The position numbers were made by a program, and so were the translations under genes. From Prevotella sp. (GTDB taxonomy: Bacteria > Bacteroidota > Bacteroidia > Bacteroidales > Bacteroidaceae): a DNA stretch of 19,730 nucleotides. The stretch covers positions 1 to 19,730 of the forward strand of contig JAFRMM010000089.1 in NCBI GenBank assembly GCA_017430675.1. The letters run 5' to 3'. Below are positions 7,852 to 15,486 of the stretch, in pieces. The notes under the pieces were generated by a model that saw only the letters and a program-made list of their open reading frames with translations, was not told the origin of the DNA and ran no database searches. Within the stretch, counting starts at the first letter, position 1; each line of letters opens with the position of its first letter.

Positions 7852-8381
7852 AGAGAGTACGTTGCCCCAAATGTGACCAGTACATCACCTTTGACGAGAC
7901 GAAATACGCAGAGGGTCAGTCACTGGTCTTCAAGTGTCCAGACTGCGGCAAGGAGTTCGGCATCCGTATCGGTGTGAGCAAACTCCGTGAGCGTCAGAAG
8001 GACGAGGATCCCGACGAGCATGCCAACGAACAGAGGTGCGGTTCCATCGTCGTCATCGAGAATGTCTTCCACTATAAACAGGTTATCCCCCTCCGCATGG
8101 GCGACAACGTCATTGGCCGCTATCAGAAGGGCAATCCCGCCAACTGTACCTTTGAGACCGTCGATCCCAGCGTCGATCTGAACCACTGTACGATTACCGT
8201 CAGCCGTGACAAACGAGGTGATCTCCGCTACACCCTCAAGGACAACAACAGTAACACGGGTACCTTCGTGGATAATGTGGAACTCTCCCCCAAAGAACGT
8301 CGTATCATCAATGACGGCACGCTCTTCACACTTGGCGCCACAAGCATCATTTTGCGTACTGCCGAGGGTGAAGATGAATAA
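7848..8381 (+). CDS. Zinc-ribbon FHA-domain protein
   Basis: 177 residues. The N-terminus has a CxxC pair (C6, C9) and a second pair (C30, C33), an MJ0042-like zinc ribbon. After a charged linker, residues about 66-170 form an FHA domain: IGR at 89-91, the DLNH segment at 110-113 in place of the usual SxxH, and SNTGTFVDN at 135-143. FHA domains bind phosphothreonine peptides. The change of the conserved Ser to Asn at position 112 might affect phosphopeptide binding. No transmembrane segment is seen, so it is probably cytoplasmic. It overlaps the HU/SPOR gene by ATGA and is surely co-translated with it, which suggests a shared role, perhaps at division. No kinase is present in the window. Confidence 0.85.
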   Translation: MKRVRCPKCDQYITFDETKYAEGQSLVFKCPDCGKEFGIRIGVSKLRERQKDEDPDEHANEQRCGSIVVIENVFHYKQVIPLRMGDNVIGRYQKGNPANCTFETVDPSVDLNHCTITVSRDKRGDLRYTLKDNNSNTGTFVDNVELSPKERRIINDGTLFTLGATSIILRTAEGEDE

Positions 8382-8388
8382 AAATGCG

Positions 8389-8406
8389 TAATTTCTTAAG
8401 AAATTA
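8389..8406. repeat. Perfect 18-bp palindrome after the FHA gene
   Basis: TAATTTCTTAAGAAATTA is its own reverse complement and begins 8 bases after the FHA stop. With no loop and no T-run it is a poor intrinsic terminator. It could be an operator, since it lies 55 bp upstream of the purU -7 box. Confidence 0.5.
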
Positions 8407-8460
8407 AGGCATAATCTGTGATTTCTTTGAATTAAGACACGAAATACCAATCTTTTTTCG

Positions 8461-8468
8461 TACCTTTG
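8461..8468 (+). promoter_or_regulatory. -7 box of purU
   Basis: TACCTTTG matches TAnnTTTG. The transcription start would be near 8474, giving a leader of about 27 nt. No TTTG is found 19-21 bp upstream (the nearest, at 8426-8429, is 31 bp away), so the promoter may need help or be weak. A 12-bp palindrome TTGAAATTTCAA (8473-8484) lies right at the predicted start and could be a repressor site. Confidence 0.55.
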
Positions 8469-8500
8469 CGCCTTGAAATTTCAAAGTACAAAGAGAACAG

Positions 8501-9364
8501 ATGGATACAACAGCAATTTTGCTCCTACATTGCCCTGACCAACAGGGTATCATTTCGGAAGTCACGAAGTTCATTACGGATAACAAAGGAAACATCGTCT
8601 ATCTGGACCAGTATGTGGATAAGGTAGATGGTATGTTCTTCATGAGAATAGAATGGGAACTCGACGGATTCCTGATTCCGCGCGACAAACTCTACGACTA
8701 CATCACCACGCTCTATGCCCAGCGCTACCAGATGAAGTTCAGCCTCTACTATAGTGACAAGCGCCCCCGCATGGCGATCTTCGTCTCGAAGATGAGCCAT
8801 TGTCTCTATGATCTCTTGGCACGCTGGAAGGCTGGAGAGTTCAACTGCGACATCCCCTGTATCGTGTCTAACCACGAGGATCTGCGCTATGTGGCTGATC
8901 AGTTCGGCATCCCTTACTACGTGTGGAGCATCAAGAAGGACCACTCCAACAAGGCCGAGGTGGAACAGGCTGAGATGGATCTGCTGAAGAAGGAGGATAT
9001 CTCGTTTATCGTGCTGGCCCGTTATATGCAGATCATCAGCGACGAGATGATCGCCGAGTATCCGCACCACATCATCAATATCCACCACTCCTTCCTGCCC
9101 GCATTCATCGGTGCCAAGCCCTATCATCAGGCCTACGAGCGCGGCGTGAAGATCATCGGGGCCACCAGCCACTATGTGACGGCAGAACTTGACGCAGGGC
9201 CGATCATCGAACAGGATGTGACGCGTATCACACACAAGGACACACCCGAGAGTCTGGTGCTGAAAGGCAAGGATCTCGAGAAGATCGTCCTTTCACATGC
9301 CGTTAGCAAGCACATACAGCGTAAGATCCTGACATACAAGAATAAGACAATAATATTTAGTTAA
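8501..9364 (+). CDS. purU: Formyltetrahydrofolate deformylase
   Basis: 287 residues, the normal length. Residues about 4-80 form an ACT-like regulatory domain (LLLHCPDQQGIISEV); residues about 90-280 are the formyltransferase-fold hydrolase. The catalytic set is visible: N193 and H195 in INIHHSFLPAF, and D231 in ELDAGPIIEQD. The enzyme hydrolyses 10-formyl-THF to formate and THF, supplying formate for purine synthesis and balancing one-carbon pools; in E. coli it is tuned by Met and Gly through the ACT part. It has its own promoter. It precedes the his genes by 77 bases. The link to histidine synthesis is plausible, since the hisHF reaction releases AICAR, whose formylation uses 10-formyl-THF, but co-transcription is not proved. 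Confidence 0.94.
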   Translation: MDTTAILLLHCPDQQGIISEVTKFITDNKGNIVYLDQYVDKVDGMFFMRIEWELDGFLIPRDKLYDYITTLYAQRYQMKFSLYYSDKRPRMAIFVSKMSHCLYDLLARWKAGEFNCDIPCIVSNHEDLRYVADQFGIPYYVWSIKKDHSNKAEVEQAEMDLLKKEDISFIVLARYMQIISDEMIAEYPHHIINIHHSFLPAFIGAKPYHQAYERGVKIIGATSHYVTAELDAGPIIEQDVTRITHKDTPESLVLKGKDLEKIVLSHAVSKHIQRKILTYKNKTIIFS

Positions 9365-9366
9365 GG

Positions 9367-9429
9367 ACTACGAATGAAACGAATGATACGAATGATTGCT
9401 ATGCGCAGCCAATTCGTGAAATTCGTAGT
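9367..9429. repeat. Interrupted inverted repeat upstream of hisH (REP-like)
   Basis: Left arm 9367-9384 contains ACTACGAAT, then gaa, then ACGAAT. Right arm 9412-9429 contains ATTCGT, then gaa, then ATTCGTAGT. These pair as 9 bp, a 3-nt internal loop and 6 bp, around a 27-nt loop that holds a third ACGAAT. The composition resembles short ACGAAT/ATTCGT interspersed repeats common between Bacteroidales genes, as I recall. It may terminate purU, form a leader structure for the his genes, or be a passive repeat. Confidence 0.6.
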
Positions 9430-9445
9430 AAAAGAAAGAATATGA
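9374..9445 (+). CDS. Possible 23-codon leader ORF overlapping hisH
   Basis: An ATG at 9374 opens a 23-codon frame beginning MKRMIRMIAMRSQFV and ending in a TGA at 9443-9445, which overlaps the hisH ATG (9442) as ATGA. The overlap would allow translational coupling. The peptide has four Met and four Arg but no His, so it is not a classical his attenuator. It lies entirely within the inverted repeat region, so it may be an accident of that repeat. Low confidence that it is a real gene. Confidence 0.2.
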   Translation: MKRMIRMIAMRSQFVKFVVKERI

Positions 9446-10029
9446 ATGTTGCGATAGTCAAATATAACGCAGGAAACATCTACTCTGTGGTGAATGCCCT
9501 CCGAAGGATGGGTATCGAACCATTGCTGACGGATGACGCGGAGTTGCTGAGAAAGGCAGACCGCGTGCTCTTCCCAGGACAGGGTCATGCCGCTGAGGCG
9601 ATGGATTACCTGAAGGCCAGACGGCTCGACGAGGTGATCCGCGACCTGAGGCAGCCCGTGTTCGGCATCTGCGTGGGGCAGCAGTTGCTCTGCAAGCACT
9701 CAGAAGAAGGTGATGCCGACTGTATCGGTATCTTCGACGCAGAGGTGAAGCGATTCGTCCCTGAGCAGCATGAGGACAAGGTGCCCTGCATGGGATGGAA
9801 CAGGCTTTACGACACAAGATCTCCCTTGATGGAGGGTATTGAGGGCGGCTACGTCTATTTCGTACATAGTTACTATGTACCTGTTTGCCAAGAGACCATC
9901 GCCACGGCAGACTATATCCTGCCCTACTCGGCCTCGATGCACAAGGATAATTTCTACACCTGTCAGTTCCACCCCGAAAAGAGTGGCAAGGTGGGTGAAC
10001 GTATTCTCAAAAACTTCCTCGAACTATGA
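9442..10029 (+). CDS. hisH: Imidazole glycerol phosphate synthase, glutaminase subunit
   Basis: 195 residues. It is a class I glutamine amidotransferase with the nucleophile C77 in GICVGQQLL and H177/E179 in QFHPEKSG completing the triad. PGQGHA at 45-50 corresponds to the oxyanion-strand region (commonly PGVGxF, here with Q and H). HisH hydrolyses glutamine and passes ammonia through a tunnel to HisF, so it acts as a HisHF heterodimer in the cytoplasm. It is the first recognised gene of the compact hisH-hisA-hisF-hisIE run and overlaps hisA by 4 bases. The ATG at 9442 follows an AAAGAAAGA tract and gives the expected N-terminus MNVAIVKYNAGN. Confidence 0.95.
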   Translation: MNVAIVKYNAGNIYSVVNALRRMGIEPLLTDDAELLRKADRVLFPGQGHAAEAMDYLKARRLDEVIRDLRQPVFGICVGQQLLCKHSEEGDADCIGIFDAEVKRFVPEQHEDKVPCMGWNRLYDTRSPLMEGIEGGYVYFVHSYYVPVCQETIATADYILPYSASMHKDNFYTCQFHPEKSGKVGERILKNFLEL

Positions 10030-10748
10030 TAGAACTAATTCCTGCCATCGATATCATCAACGGCCAGTGCGTCAGACTGACCAAAGGTGACTACGACCAG
10101 AAGACGGTCTATGGTGAGCCTCTGGATATGGCCCAGGAGTTTGAGCGCATCGGTTTCAGGCGTCTGCACGTGGTCGATCTCGACGGTGCCAAGTCGAAGC
10201 ATATCGTCAACGATGAGGTACTCCGTCGTATCACGACGGACACTCAACTCCTGGTGGACTTCGGGGGTGGCATCAAGACTGACGAGGATCTCGAAAAGGC
10301 CTTTACCGCAGGTGCCAAGATGGTGACCGTGGGCTCTATCGCTGTCACACAGCCAGAGTTGTTTATGGGATGGCTGGAGAAATACGGCGCAGAAAAGATG
10401 ATCCTCGGTGCCGACGTGCGTCATGGCAAGATCAGCATCAACGGTTGGAAGGAGGATTCCAACGAGGATCTGTTGCCTTTCCTGAAGAAATATGTGGATG
10501 CGGGTGTGAAGAATGTGCTCTGTACGGAGATCTCGAAGGACGGCACCCTGGCAGGACCAGCCATCGACCTTTACAAACAGGTGATGGACACCTACCCGGA
10601 ATTGCATCTGATAGCCAGCGGAGGCGTTTCGTCGAAAGAAGATATTATGGCCCTTGATGCAGCAGGCATCCCCGCCGTCGTCTTCGGAAAGGCTATCTAT
10701 GAGGGAAAAATCAATCTGAAAGAGTTATGGGACTGGCAAAACGCATAA
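10026..10748 (+). CDS. hisA: ProFAR isomerase (phosphoribosylformimino-AICAR ribotide isomerase)
   Basis: 240 residues forming a single (beta/alpha)8 barrel. The two catalytic aspartates are D9 (IPAIDI) and D130 (LGADVRHGK). The phosphate-binding motifs are DFGGGIK at 78-84 and ASGGVSS near 198-204. It catalyses the Amadori rearrangement of ProFAR to PRFAR, the substrate of HisF. It overlaps hisH by ATGA and hisF by 22 bases, so translation is probably coupled along the run. Length and motifs are ordinary; there is no sign that it also does the TrpF reaction. Confidence 0.95.
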   Translation: MIELIPAIDIINGQCVRLTKGDYDQKTVYGEPLDMAQEFERIGFRRLHVVDLDGAKSKHIVNDEVLRRITTDTQLLVDFGGGIKTDEDLEKAFTAGAKMVTVGSIAVTQPELFMGWLEKYGAEKMILGADVRHGKISINGWKEDSNEDLLPFLKKYVDAGVKNVLCTEISKDGTLAGPAIDLYKQVMDTYPELHLIASGGVSSKEDIMALDAAGIPAVVFGKAIYEGKINLKELWDWQNA

Positions 10749-11485
10749 TACCCTGTCTGGATGTCAAGGACGGCGAGACCGTCAAGGGCACGAACTTCGT
10801 GAACCTGCGGAGTGCGGGTGATCCTGTGGCACTGGGTAAGGCCTATAGTGAGCAGGGAGCCGACGAACTGTGCTTCCTCGATATCACGGCCTCCTTCGAA
10901 GGTCGCAAGACTTTCACGGAGATGGTGACCCGTGTGGCCCAGGAGATCAACATCCCCTTCACCGTGGGTGGAGGTGTCAATGAACTGGCAGATGTCGAGC
11001 GTCTGCTCTATGCCGGTGCCGACAAGGTGAGCGTGAACAGTGCCGCCATACGTCGCCCAGAGTTGATTGATGAGATCACGAACCGTTTCGGCTCTCAGGT
11101 CTGCGTCTGTGCCATCGATGCCAGACTGGATGAAGACGGCTGGCACTGTTATCTGAAAGGTGGACGTGAACGTACGGAACGGGGACTTTTCGAATGGGCT
11201 CATGAGGCACAGGAGCGTGGGGCTGGTGAGATCCTCTTCACCTCCATGAACCACGACGGTGTGAAGGAAGGCTATGCCAATGAGGCTTTACGTGAACTCG
11301 CCGATCATCTGTCCATACCCATTATCGCCAGTGGTGGCGCAGGCAAGAAGGAACACTTCCGCGACACCTTCATCGAAGGACACTCCGATGCAGCCCTGGC
11401 GGCCAGCGTGTTCCACTTTGGAGAGATCCCTATCCCAGAACTCAAACAGTATTTAAAATCAGAAGGAATAAACGTACGTATATGA
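10727..11485 (+). CDS. hisF: Imidazole glycerol phosphate synthase, cyclase subunit
   Basis: 252 residues. It begins [16 protein letters not shown], matching the family start closely, which justifies the 22-base overlap with hisA. The catalytic aspartates are D12 (CLDVKDG) and D131 ([10 protein letters not shown]). TVGGGV at 79-84 and [10 protein letters not shown] near the C-terminus bind the two substrate phosphates. With HisH it turns PRFAR and ammonia into imidazole glycerol phosphate and AICAR, the latter feeding purine synthesis. It overlaps hisIE by 4 bases. Confidence 0.95.
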   Translation: MGLAKRIIPCLDVKDGETVKGTNFVNLRSAGDPVALGKAYSEQGADELCFLDITASFEGRKTFTEMVTRVAQEINIPFTVGGGVNELADVERLLYAGADKVSVNSAAIRRPELIDEITNRFGSQVCVCAIDARLDEDGWHCYLKGGRERTERGLFEWAHEAQERGAGEILFTSMNHDGVKEGYANEALRELADHLSIPIIASGGAGKKEHFRDTFIEGHSDAALAASVFHFGEIPIPELKQYLKSEGINVRI

Positions 11486-12129
11486 AGATAGATTTTGAAA
11501 AAAATGGTGGACTCGTGCCCGCTATCATACAAGATGCCAAGACCAAGAACGTGCTGATGCTCGGCTATATGAACCAGGAGGCCTACGACAAGACCATCGC
11601 CACCCAGAAGGTGACTTTCTGGAGCCGTTCGCGGAACTGTCTGTGGACAAAGGGAGAGACCTCGGGCAACTTCCTGCACCTCGTAGATATCAAGGTGGAT
11701 TGTGACAACGACACCCTCTTGGTAAAGGCCAATCCCGACGGTCCTACCTGTCACACTGGCACCGACACCTGCTGGGGTGAGACCAACGAGAGCAATCCCC
11801 TACTCTTCCTCACGGAACTGCAGGACTTCATCAACAAGCGTCATGAGGAGATGCCAGAAGGCAGTTATACCACCAAACTCTTCAAGGACGGTGTGAAGCG
11901 CATCGCCCAAAAGGTGGGTGAAGAGTCGCTGGAGGCTGTCATCGAGGCCTGTACGGGAACTCATGAGCAACTCCGTTATGAGGTATCCGACATGATCTAT
12001 CACCTCATCGTGCTGCTCACCAGCAAAGGCATGCGTATCGAAGATATCGCCGAGGAACTGCACAAGCGCCATGACCCGGAATGGGACAAGAAGCGTCGTG
12101 AGGCCAAGGCCAAGGGAGAGATGAAGTGA
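11482..12129 (+). CDS. hisIE: Bifunctional phosphoribosyl-AMP cyclohydrolase / phosphoribosyl-ATP pyrophosphatase
   Basis: 215 residues. Residues 1 to about 105 are His[21 protein letters not shown], the acidic metal motif DCDND at 72-76, and zinc cysteines C73, C90 and C97. Residues about 108-215 are HisE, with GSYTTKL and [13 protein letters not shown] helices carrying the acidic Mg site. The fused enzyme performs steps two and three of histidine synthesis, before HisA in the pathway though last in the run. HisG, HisD, HisC and HisB are not in the window and must be encoded elsewhere. Fusion of these two activities is common in bacteria. Confidence 0.95.
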   Translation: MKIDFEKNGGLVPAIIQDAKTKNVLMLGYMNQEAYDKTIATQKVTFWSRSRNCLWTKGETSGNFLHLVDIKVDCDNDTLLVKANPDGPTCHTGTDTCWGETNESNPLLFLTELQDFINKRHEEMPEGSYTTKLFKDGVKRIAQKVGEESLEAVIEACTGTHEQLRYEVSDMIYHLIVLLTSKGMRIEDIAEELHKRHDPEWDKKRREAKAKGEMK

Positions 12130-12134
12130 AAATA

Positions 12135-12159
12135 GTCAAATGGTTAATTGTCAAATGGT
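12135..12159 (+). repeat. Two-copy direct repeat between hisIE and ftsE
   Basis: GTCAAATGGT occurs at 12135-12144 and again at 12150-12159, a 15-nt period separated by TAATT. It fills most of the 38-base spacer. Two copies are too few for a CRISPR or a meaningful array; it resembles short simple repeats between Bacteroidales genes. Confidence 0.5.
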
Positions 12160-12167
12160 AAAATGAC

Positions 12168-12923
12168 ATGGTACTGATCAGTTATAAGAATGCCAATATC
12201 TACCAACGGCATGGCATCTGTGTTTTGAAAGATGTCACCTTTCAAGTAGAGGAAGGACAGTTTATCTATCTCATCGGACGGGTAGGTTCTGGCAAGACCA
12301 CCCTGATGAGGACACTCTATTGTGAACTGGATGTTGATGAGGCAGAAGAGGCGACGGTCCTTGACTATGACTTGTTGACGATCCGTCGTAAGGAGATTCC
12401 TGCCCTGCGTAGGGAGATGGGGATCGTGTTTCAGGACTTCCAACTTCTGGCTGACCGTAGTGTCTATAAGAATCTGGAGTTCGTATTGAAAGCGACGGGC
12501 TGGAAGAAGAAGGACGGTATCAGTGAACGTATTGAGGAGGTCTTGAAGGCTGTAGGTATGGAAGACAAGGCTAATAGGATGCCATACGAGTTGTCAGGAG
12601 GCGAACAGCAGCGTATCGCCATTGCCAGGGCTATCCTCAACCATCCGAAACTTATCCTTGCTGACGAGCCGACAGGCAATCTCGATCCAGAGACTTCCAG
12701 CGAAATCATCAGACTGCTTTTCCAGATTGCCAGTGAAGGCACAGCCGTCGTGATGTCCACGCATAACCTGCCGCTGATAAAGGAGCATCCCAGTATTACC
12801 TACCGTTGTCATGATGCAAAGATGGAGAATGTCACCAACGACTTCCATCATCTCATCCTCGTTGACGATACGCCGGATACTGATGAGACCCGCGTAAGTT
12901 ATTCTGAGAGAGAAGAAATATAG
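12168..12923 (+). CDS. ftsE: Cell division ATP-binding protein FtsE
   Basis: 251 residues. It is an ABC ATPase with Walker A GRVGSGKT (37-44), Q-loop Q89 in VFQDFQLL, signature LSGGEQQR (142-149), Walker B LILADEP (162-168) and the switch histidine H199 in STHN. VFQDFQLL is typical of FtsE, which with membrane partner FtsX controls septal peptidoglycan hydrolases. The protein is longer than E. coli FtsE (222 residues): from about residue 208 a polar, acidic tail follows (DDTPDTDETRVSYSEREE). No ftsX is present in the window. It is 38 bases after hisIE and 37 before lysC, so it may share their transcript. A LolD-like transporter ATPase is the main alternative. Confidence 0.82.
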   Translation: MVLISYKNANIYQRHGICVLKDVTFQVEEGQFIYLIGRVGSGKTTLMRTLYCELDVDEAEEATVLDYDLLTIRRKEIPALRREMGIVFQDFQLLADRSVYKNLEFVLKATGWKKKDGISERIEEVLKAVGMEDKANRMPYELSGGEQQRIAIARAILNHPKLILADEPTGNLDPETSSEIIRLLFQIASEGTAVVMSTHNLPLIKEHPSITYRCHDAKMENVTNDFHHLILVDDTPDTDETRVSYSEREEI

Positions 12924-12960
12924 ATACGTTGAAAGTTGAAAGAATAAAACATAATCGATT

Positions 12961-14280
12961 ATGAAAGTGATGAAATTCGGCGGTACGTCCGTCGGCACCC
13001 CACAGAGAATGAAAGACGTGACAAAACTGGTCACCAAGTCAAACGAACCCGTATTCGTGGTACTCTCAGCCATGTCAGGTACAACGAACTCACTTGTTGA
13101 GATTTCCGACTACCTGTACAAGAAGAATCCTGATGGCGCCAATGAGGTCATCAACCGTTTGGAGCAGAAATACGCCAAACACGTGGATGAACTCTATGAG
13201 CAGGAAGAGACCAAGACTGCCACACGCGAGTTCCTGCGTAGTGAGTTCGACTATCTCCGTTCTTTTACGAAGGAGTTGTTTACCAGTTTTGAGGAGAAAA
13301 GCATCGTGGCACAGGGCGAGATCATCTCCACCAACATGGTCGTGAACTACATGAAGGAACAGGGTATCAACGCCGTACTTATCAATGCCCTTGACTTCAT
13401 GCGTACAGACAAGAACTCAGAGCCTGACCCCGTCTATATCAAGGAGAAACTCAACGCTATCCTTCAGGAGAACGAAGGTCAGCAAGTGTATCTGACACAG
13501 GGTTTTATCTGTCGTAACGCATACGGCGAGGTGGATAATCTGGAGCGCGGAGGCAGTGACTATACAGCCTCCCTCGTCGGGGCAGCCATCAATGCTGAGG
13601 AGATCCAGATCTGGACGGATATCGATGGCATGCATAACAATGACCCGCGCATCGTGGACAAGACGGAGCCCGTCCATCAACTTCATTTCGAAGAGGCTGC
13701 CGAGTTGGCATACTTCGGAGCAAAGATCCTCCACCCCACCTGTGTGCAACCCGCCAAGTATGCCGGCATCCCCGTGCGTCTGCTGAACACGATGGATCCT
13801 GATGCAGAGGGTACGACCATTAGCAACAAGACTGAATACGGCAAGATCAAGGCCATTGCTGCCAAGGACAACATCACGGCCATCAAGATTAAGTCCAGCC
13901 GTATGCTCCTGGCTACAGGTTTCCTCCGCAAAGTCTTTGAGATCTTCGAGAGTTACCAGACGAGTATCGACATGATCTGTACCTCTGAGGTGGGTGTCTC
14001 GATGAGTATCGACAACTCCGCACACCTGGGTGAAATCGTGGATGAACTGAAAAAATACGGCACCGTCACTGTTGATACCAACATGTGCATCATCTGTGTC
14101 GTAGGTGACCTCGACTGGTCGAATATCGGCTTTGAGACACTGGCACTCGATGCCCTGAAGGATGTGCCCGTGCGCATGGTCAGTTACGGAGGTTCCAACT
14201 ACAACATCTCCTTCCTGATCCGTGAGGAGGACAAGAAGCGTGCGCTCCAGAGTCTGAGCAATACCATTTTCAATAAATAA
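12961..14280 (+). CDS. lysC: Monofunctional aspartate kinase
   Basis: 439 residues, the length of a single-function aspartokinase. KFGGTSVG at residues 5-12 is the family signature. A LERGGSDYTASL segment and the IWTDIDGMHNNDPRIV segment bind aspartate and ATP. Two ACT domains occupy about residues 300-439, so lysine or another end product probably inhibits it. No homoserine dehydrogenase is fused to the C-terminus, in contrast to ThrA-type enzymes. It makes aspartyl phosphate, the first step toward lysine, threonine, methionine and diaminopimelate. It is followed 31 bases later by lysA, so the first step and last step of the lysine branch are paired. No clear TAnnTTTG box is found in the preceding 37 bases, and no lysine riboswitch fits there. 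Confidence 0.95.
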   Translation: MKVMKFGGTSVGTPQRMKDVTKLVTKSNEPVFVVLSAMSGTTNSLVEISDYLYKKNPDGANEVINRLEQKYAKHVDELYEQEETKTATREFLRSEFDYLRSFTKELFTSFEEKSIVAQGEIISTNMVVNYMKEQGINAVLINALDFMRTDKNSEPDPVYIKEKLNAILQENEGQQVYLTQGFICRNAYGEVDNLERGGSDYTASLVGAAINAEEIQIWTDIDGMHNNDPRIVDKTEPVHQLHFEEAAELAYFGAKILHPTCVQPAKYAGIPVRLLNTMDPDAEGTTISNKTEYGKIKAIAAKDNITAIKIKSSRMLLATGFLRKVFEIFESYQTSIDMICTSEVGVSMSIDNSAHLGEIVDELKKYGTVTVDTNMCIICVVGDLDWSNIGFETLALDALKDVPVRMVSYGGSNYNISFLIREEDKKRALQSLSNTIFNK

Positions 14281-14311
14281 GGATTACAGGCAACACAACA
14301 CATCTACAACT

Positions 14312-15472
14312 ATGGCAAAAGGAAAATTCCCTGTAGATAAACTACAGTCTATACAGACGCCCTTCTATTACTACGACAGCGAGTTGCTACGGCAGACGTT
14401 ACGTGCCATCCATGAAGAGGCTGGCCGCCACGAGGGATTCGTGGTGCACTATGCTGTCAAGGCCAATGCCAATCCTAAAGTGCTCCGCATCATCCGTGAG
14501 GCCGGACTGGGAGCCGACTGTGTGAGTGGCGGTGAGATCGAGGCCTCTGTCAAGGCTGGGTTCCCTGTCTCTAAGATTGTCTTCGCTGGTGTGGGCAAGA
14601 GCGACTGGGAAATCAATCTCGGCATTGACAACGATATCTTCTGCTTTAACGTAGAGAGCATCCCAGAACTGGAAGTCATCAACGAACTGGCAGCCAACAA
14701 GGGGAAGGTGGCACGCATCGCCTTCCGTCTGAATCCGAACGTGGGAGCCCATACACATGCCAACATTACCACAGGACTCGCAGAAAACAAGTTCGGTATT
14801 GACATGAACGACATGCTGACTGTCATTGCCGAGGCTGAGAGACTGAAGAACGTCAAATTCGTTGGGCTGCATTTCCATATCGGTTCGCAGATCTTAGACA
14901 TGGGCGACTTCGAAGCCCTCTGCAACCGTGTCAACGACTTGCAGGATCTGCTGGAGAAGCATCGCATCCGCGTGGAGCATATCAACGTAGGGGGCGGACT
15001 GGGTGTTGACTATGCCCATCCCAACCGTGTGCCCATCCCCGACTTCAAGGCCTACTTCGACACCTACGCCAAGAAACTGAAACTGCGCCCCGGACAGACA
15101 CTTCACTTCGAACTGGGACGTGCCGTCGTAGCACAGTGCGGATCGCTCATCACACGTACCTTATATGTCAAGCAGGGAGCCGTGAAGAAGTTCGCCATCG
15201 TCGATGCCGGCTTCACGGATCTCATCCGTCCTGCACTCTATCAGGCCTATCATAAGATTGAGAATATCTGCAGTGAGGAGCCAACGGAGGCTTACGACGT
15301 AGTAGGTCCCATCTGCGAATCCACAGATGTCTTCGCCAAGCAGACAGATCTCAACAGGACGCATCGCGGCGACCTGCTGGCTATCCGTTCCGCTGGCGCA
15401 TACGGAGAGATCATGGCCTCCCAGTATAACTGCCGCAGACTCCCCACCGGCTATATGAGTGACGAGATTTGA
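14312..15472 (+). CDS. lysA: Diaminopimelate decarboxylase
   Basis: 386 residues. It is a fold III PLP enzyme: the lysine for the Schiff base is K50 in HYAVKAN, HFHIGSQ at 187-193 and GGGLGVDY at 227-234 surround the cofactor phosphate, and the catalytic cysteine C335 lies in GPICESTDVF, contributed across the dimer. ELGR at 267-270 replaces the more common EPGR, which I associate with Bacteroidales LysA. It decarboxylates meso-diaminopimelate to lysine, the last step. Slightly short compared with the usual 415-420, consistent with the lineage. The start at 14312 gives a normal N-terminus. Confidence 0.95.
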   Translation: MAKGKFPVDKLQSIQTPFYYYDSELLRQTLRAIHEEAGRHEGFVVHYAVKANANPKVLRIIREAGLGADCVSGGEIEASVKAGFPVSKIVFAGVGKSDWEINLGIDNDIFCFNVESIPELEVINELAANKGKVARIAFRLNPNVGAHTHANITTGLAENKFGIDMNDMLTVIAEAERLKNVKFVGLHFHIGSQILDMGDFEALCNRVNDLQDLLEKHRIRVEHINVGGGLGVDYAHPNRVPIPDFKAYFDTYAKKLKLRPGQTLHFELGRAVVAQCGSLITRTLYVKQGAVKKFAIVDAGFTDLIRPALYQAYHKIENICSEEPTEAYDVVGPICESTDVFAKQTDLNRTHRGDLLAIRSAGAYGEIMASQYNCRRLPTGYMSDEI

Positions 15473-15486
15473 AGATCATCAAGGAA

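Noticed and set aside
9367..9429. Repeated ACGAAT as a possible CRISPR
   Set aside because: Units are 6-9 bases with no regular spacer; this is an inverted repeat, not an array.
9365..9445. Histidine attenuator before hisH
   Set aside because: The short frame there has no His codon, and no alternative terminator followed by a T-run is visible.
12924..12960. Lysine riboswitch before lysC
   Set aside because: The spacer is only 37 bases, far shorter than a lysine riboswitch.
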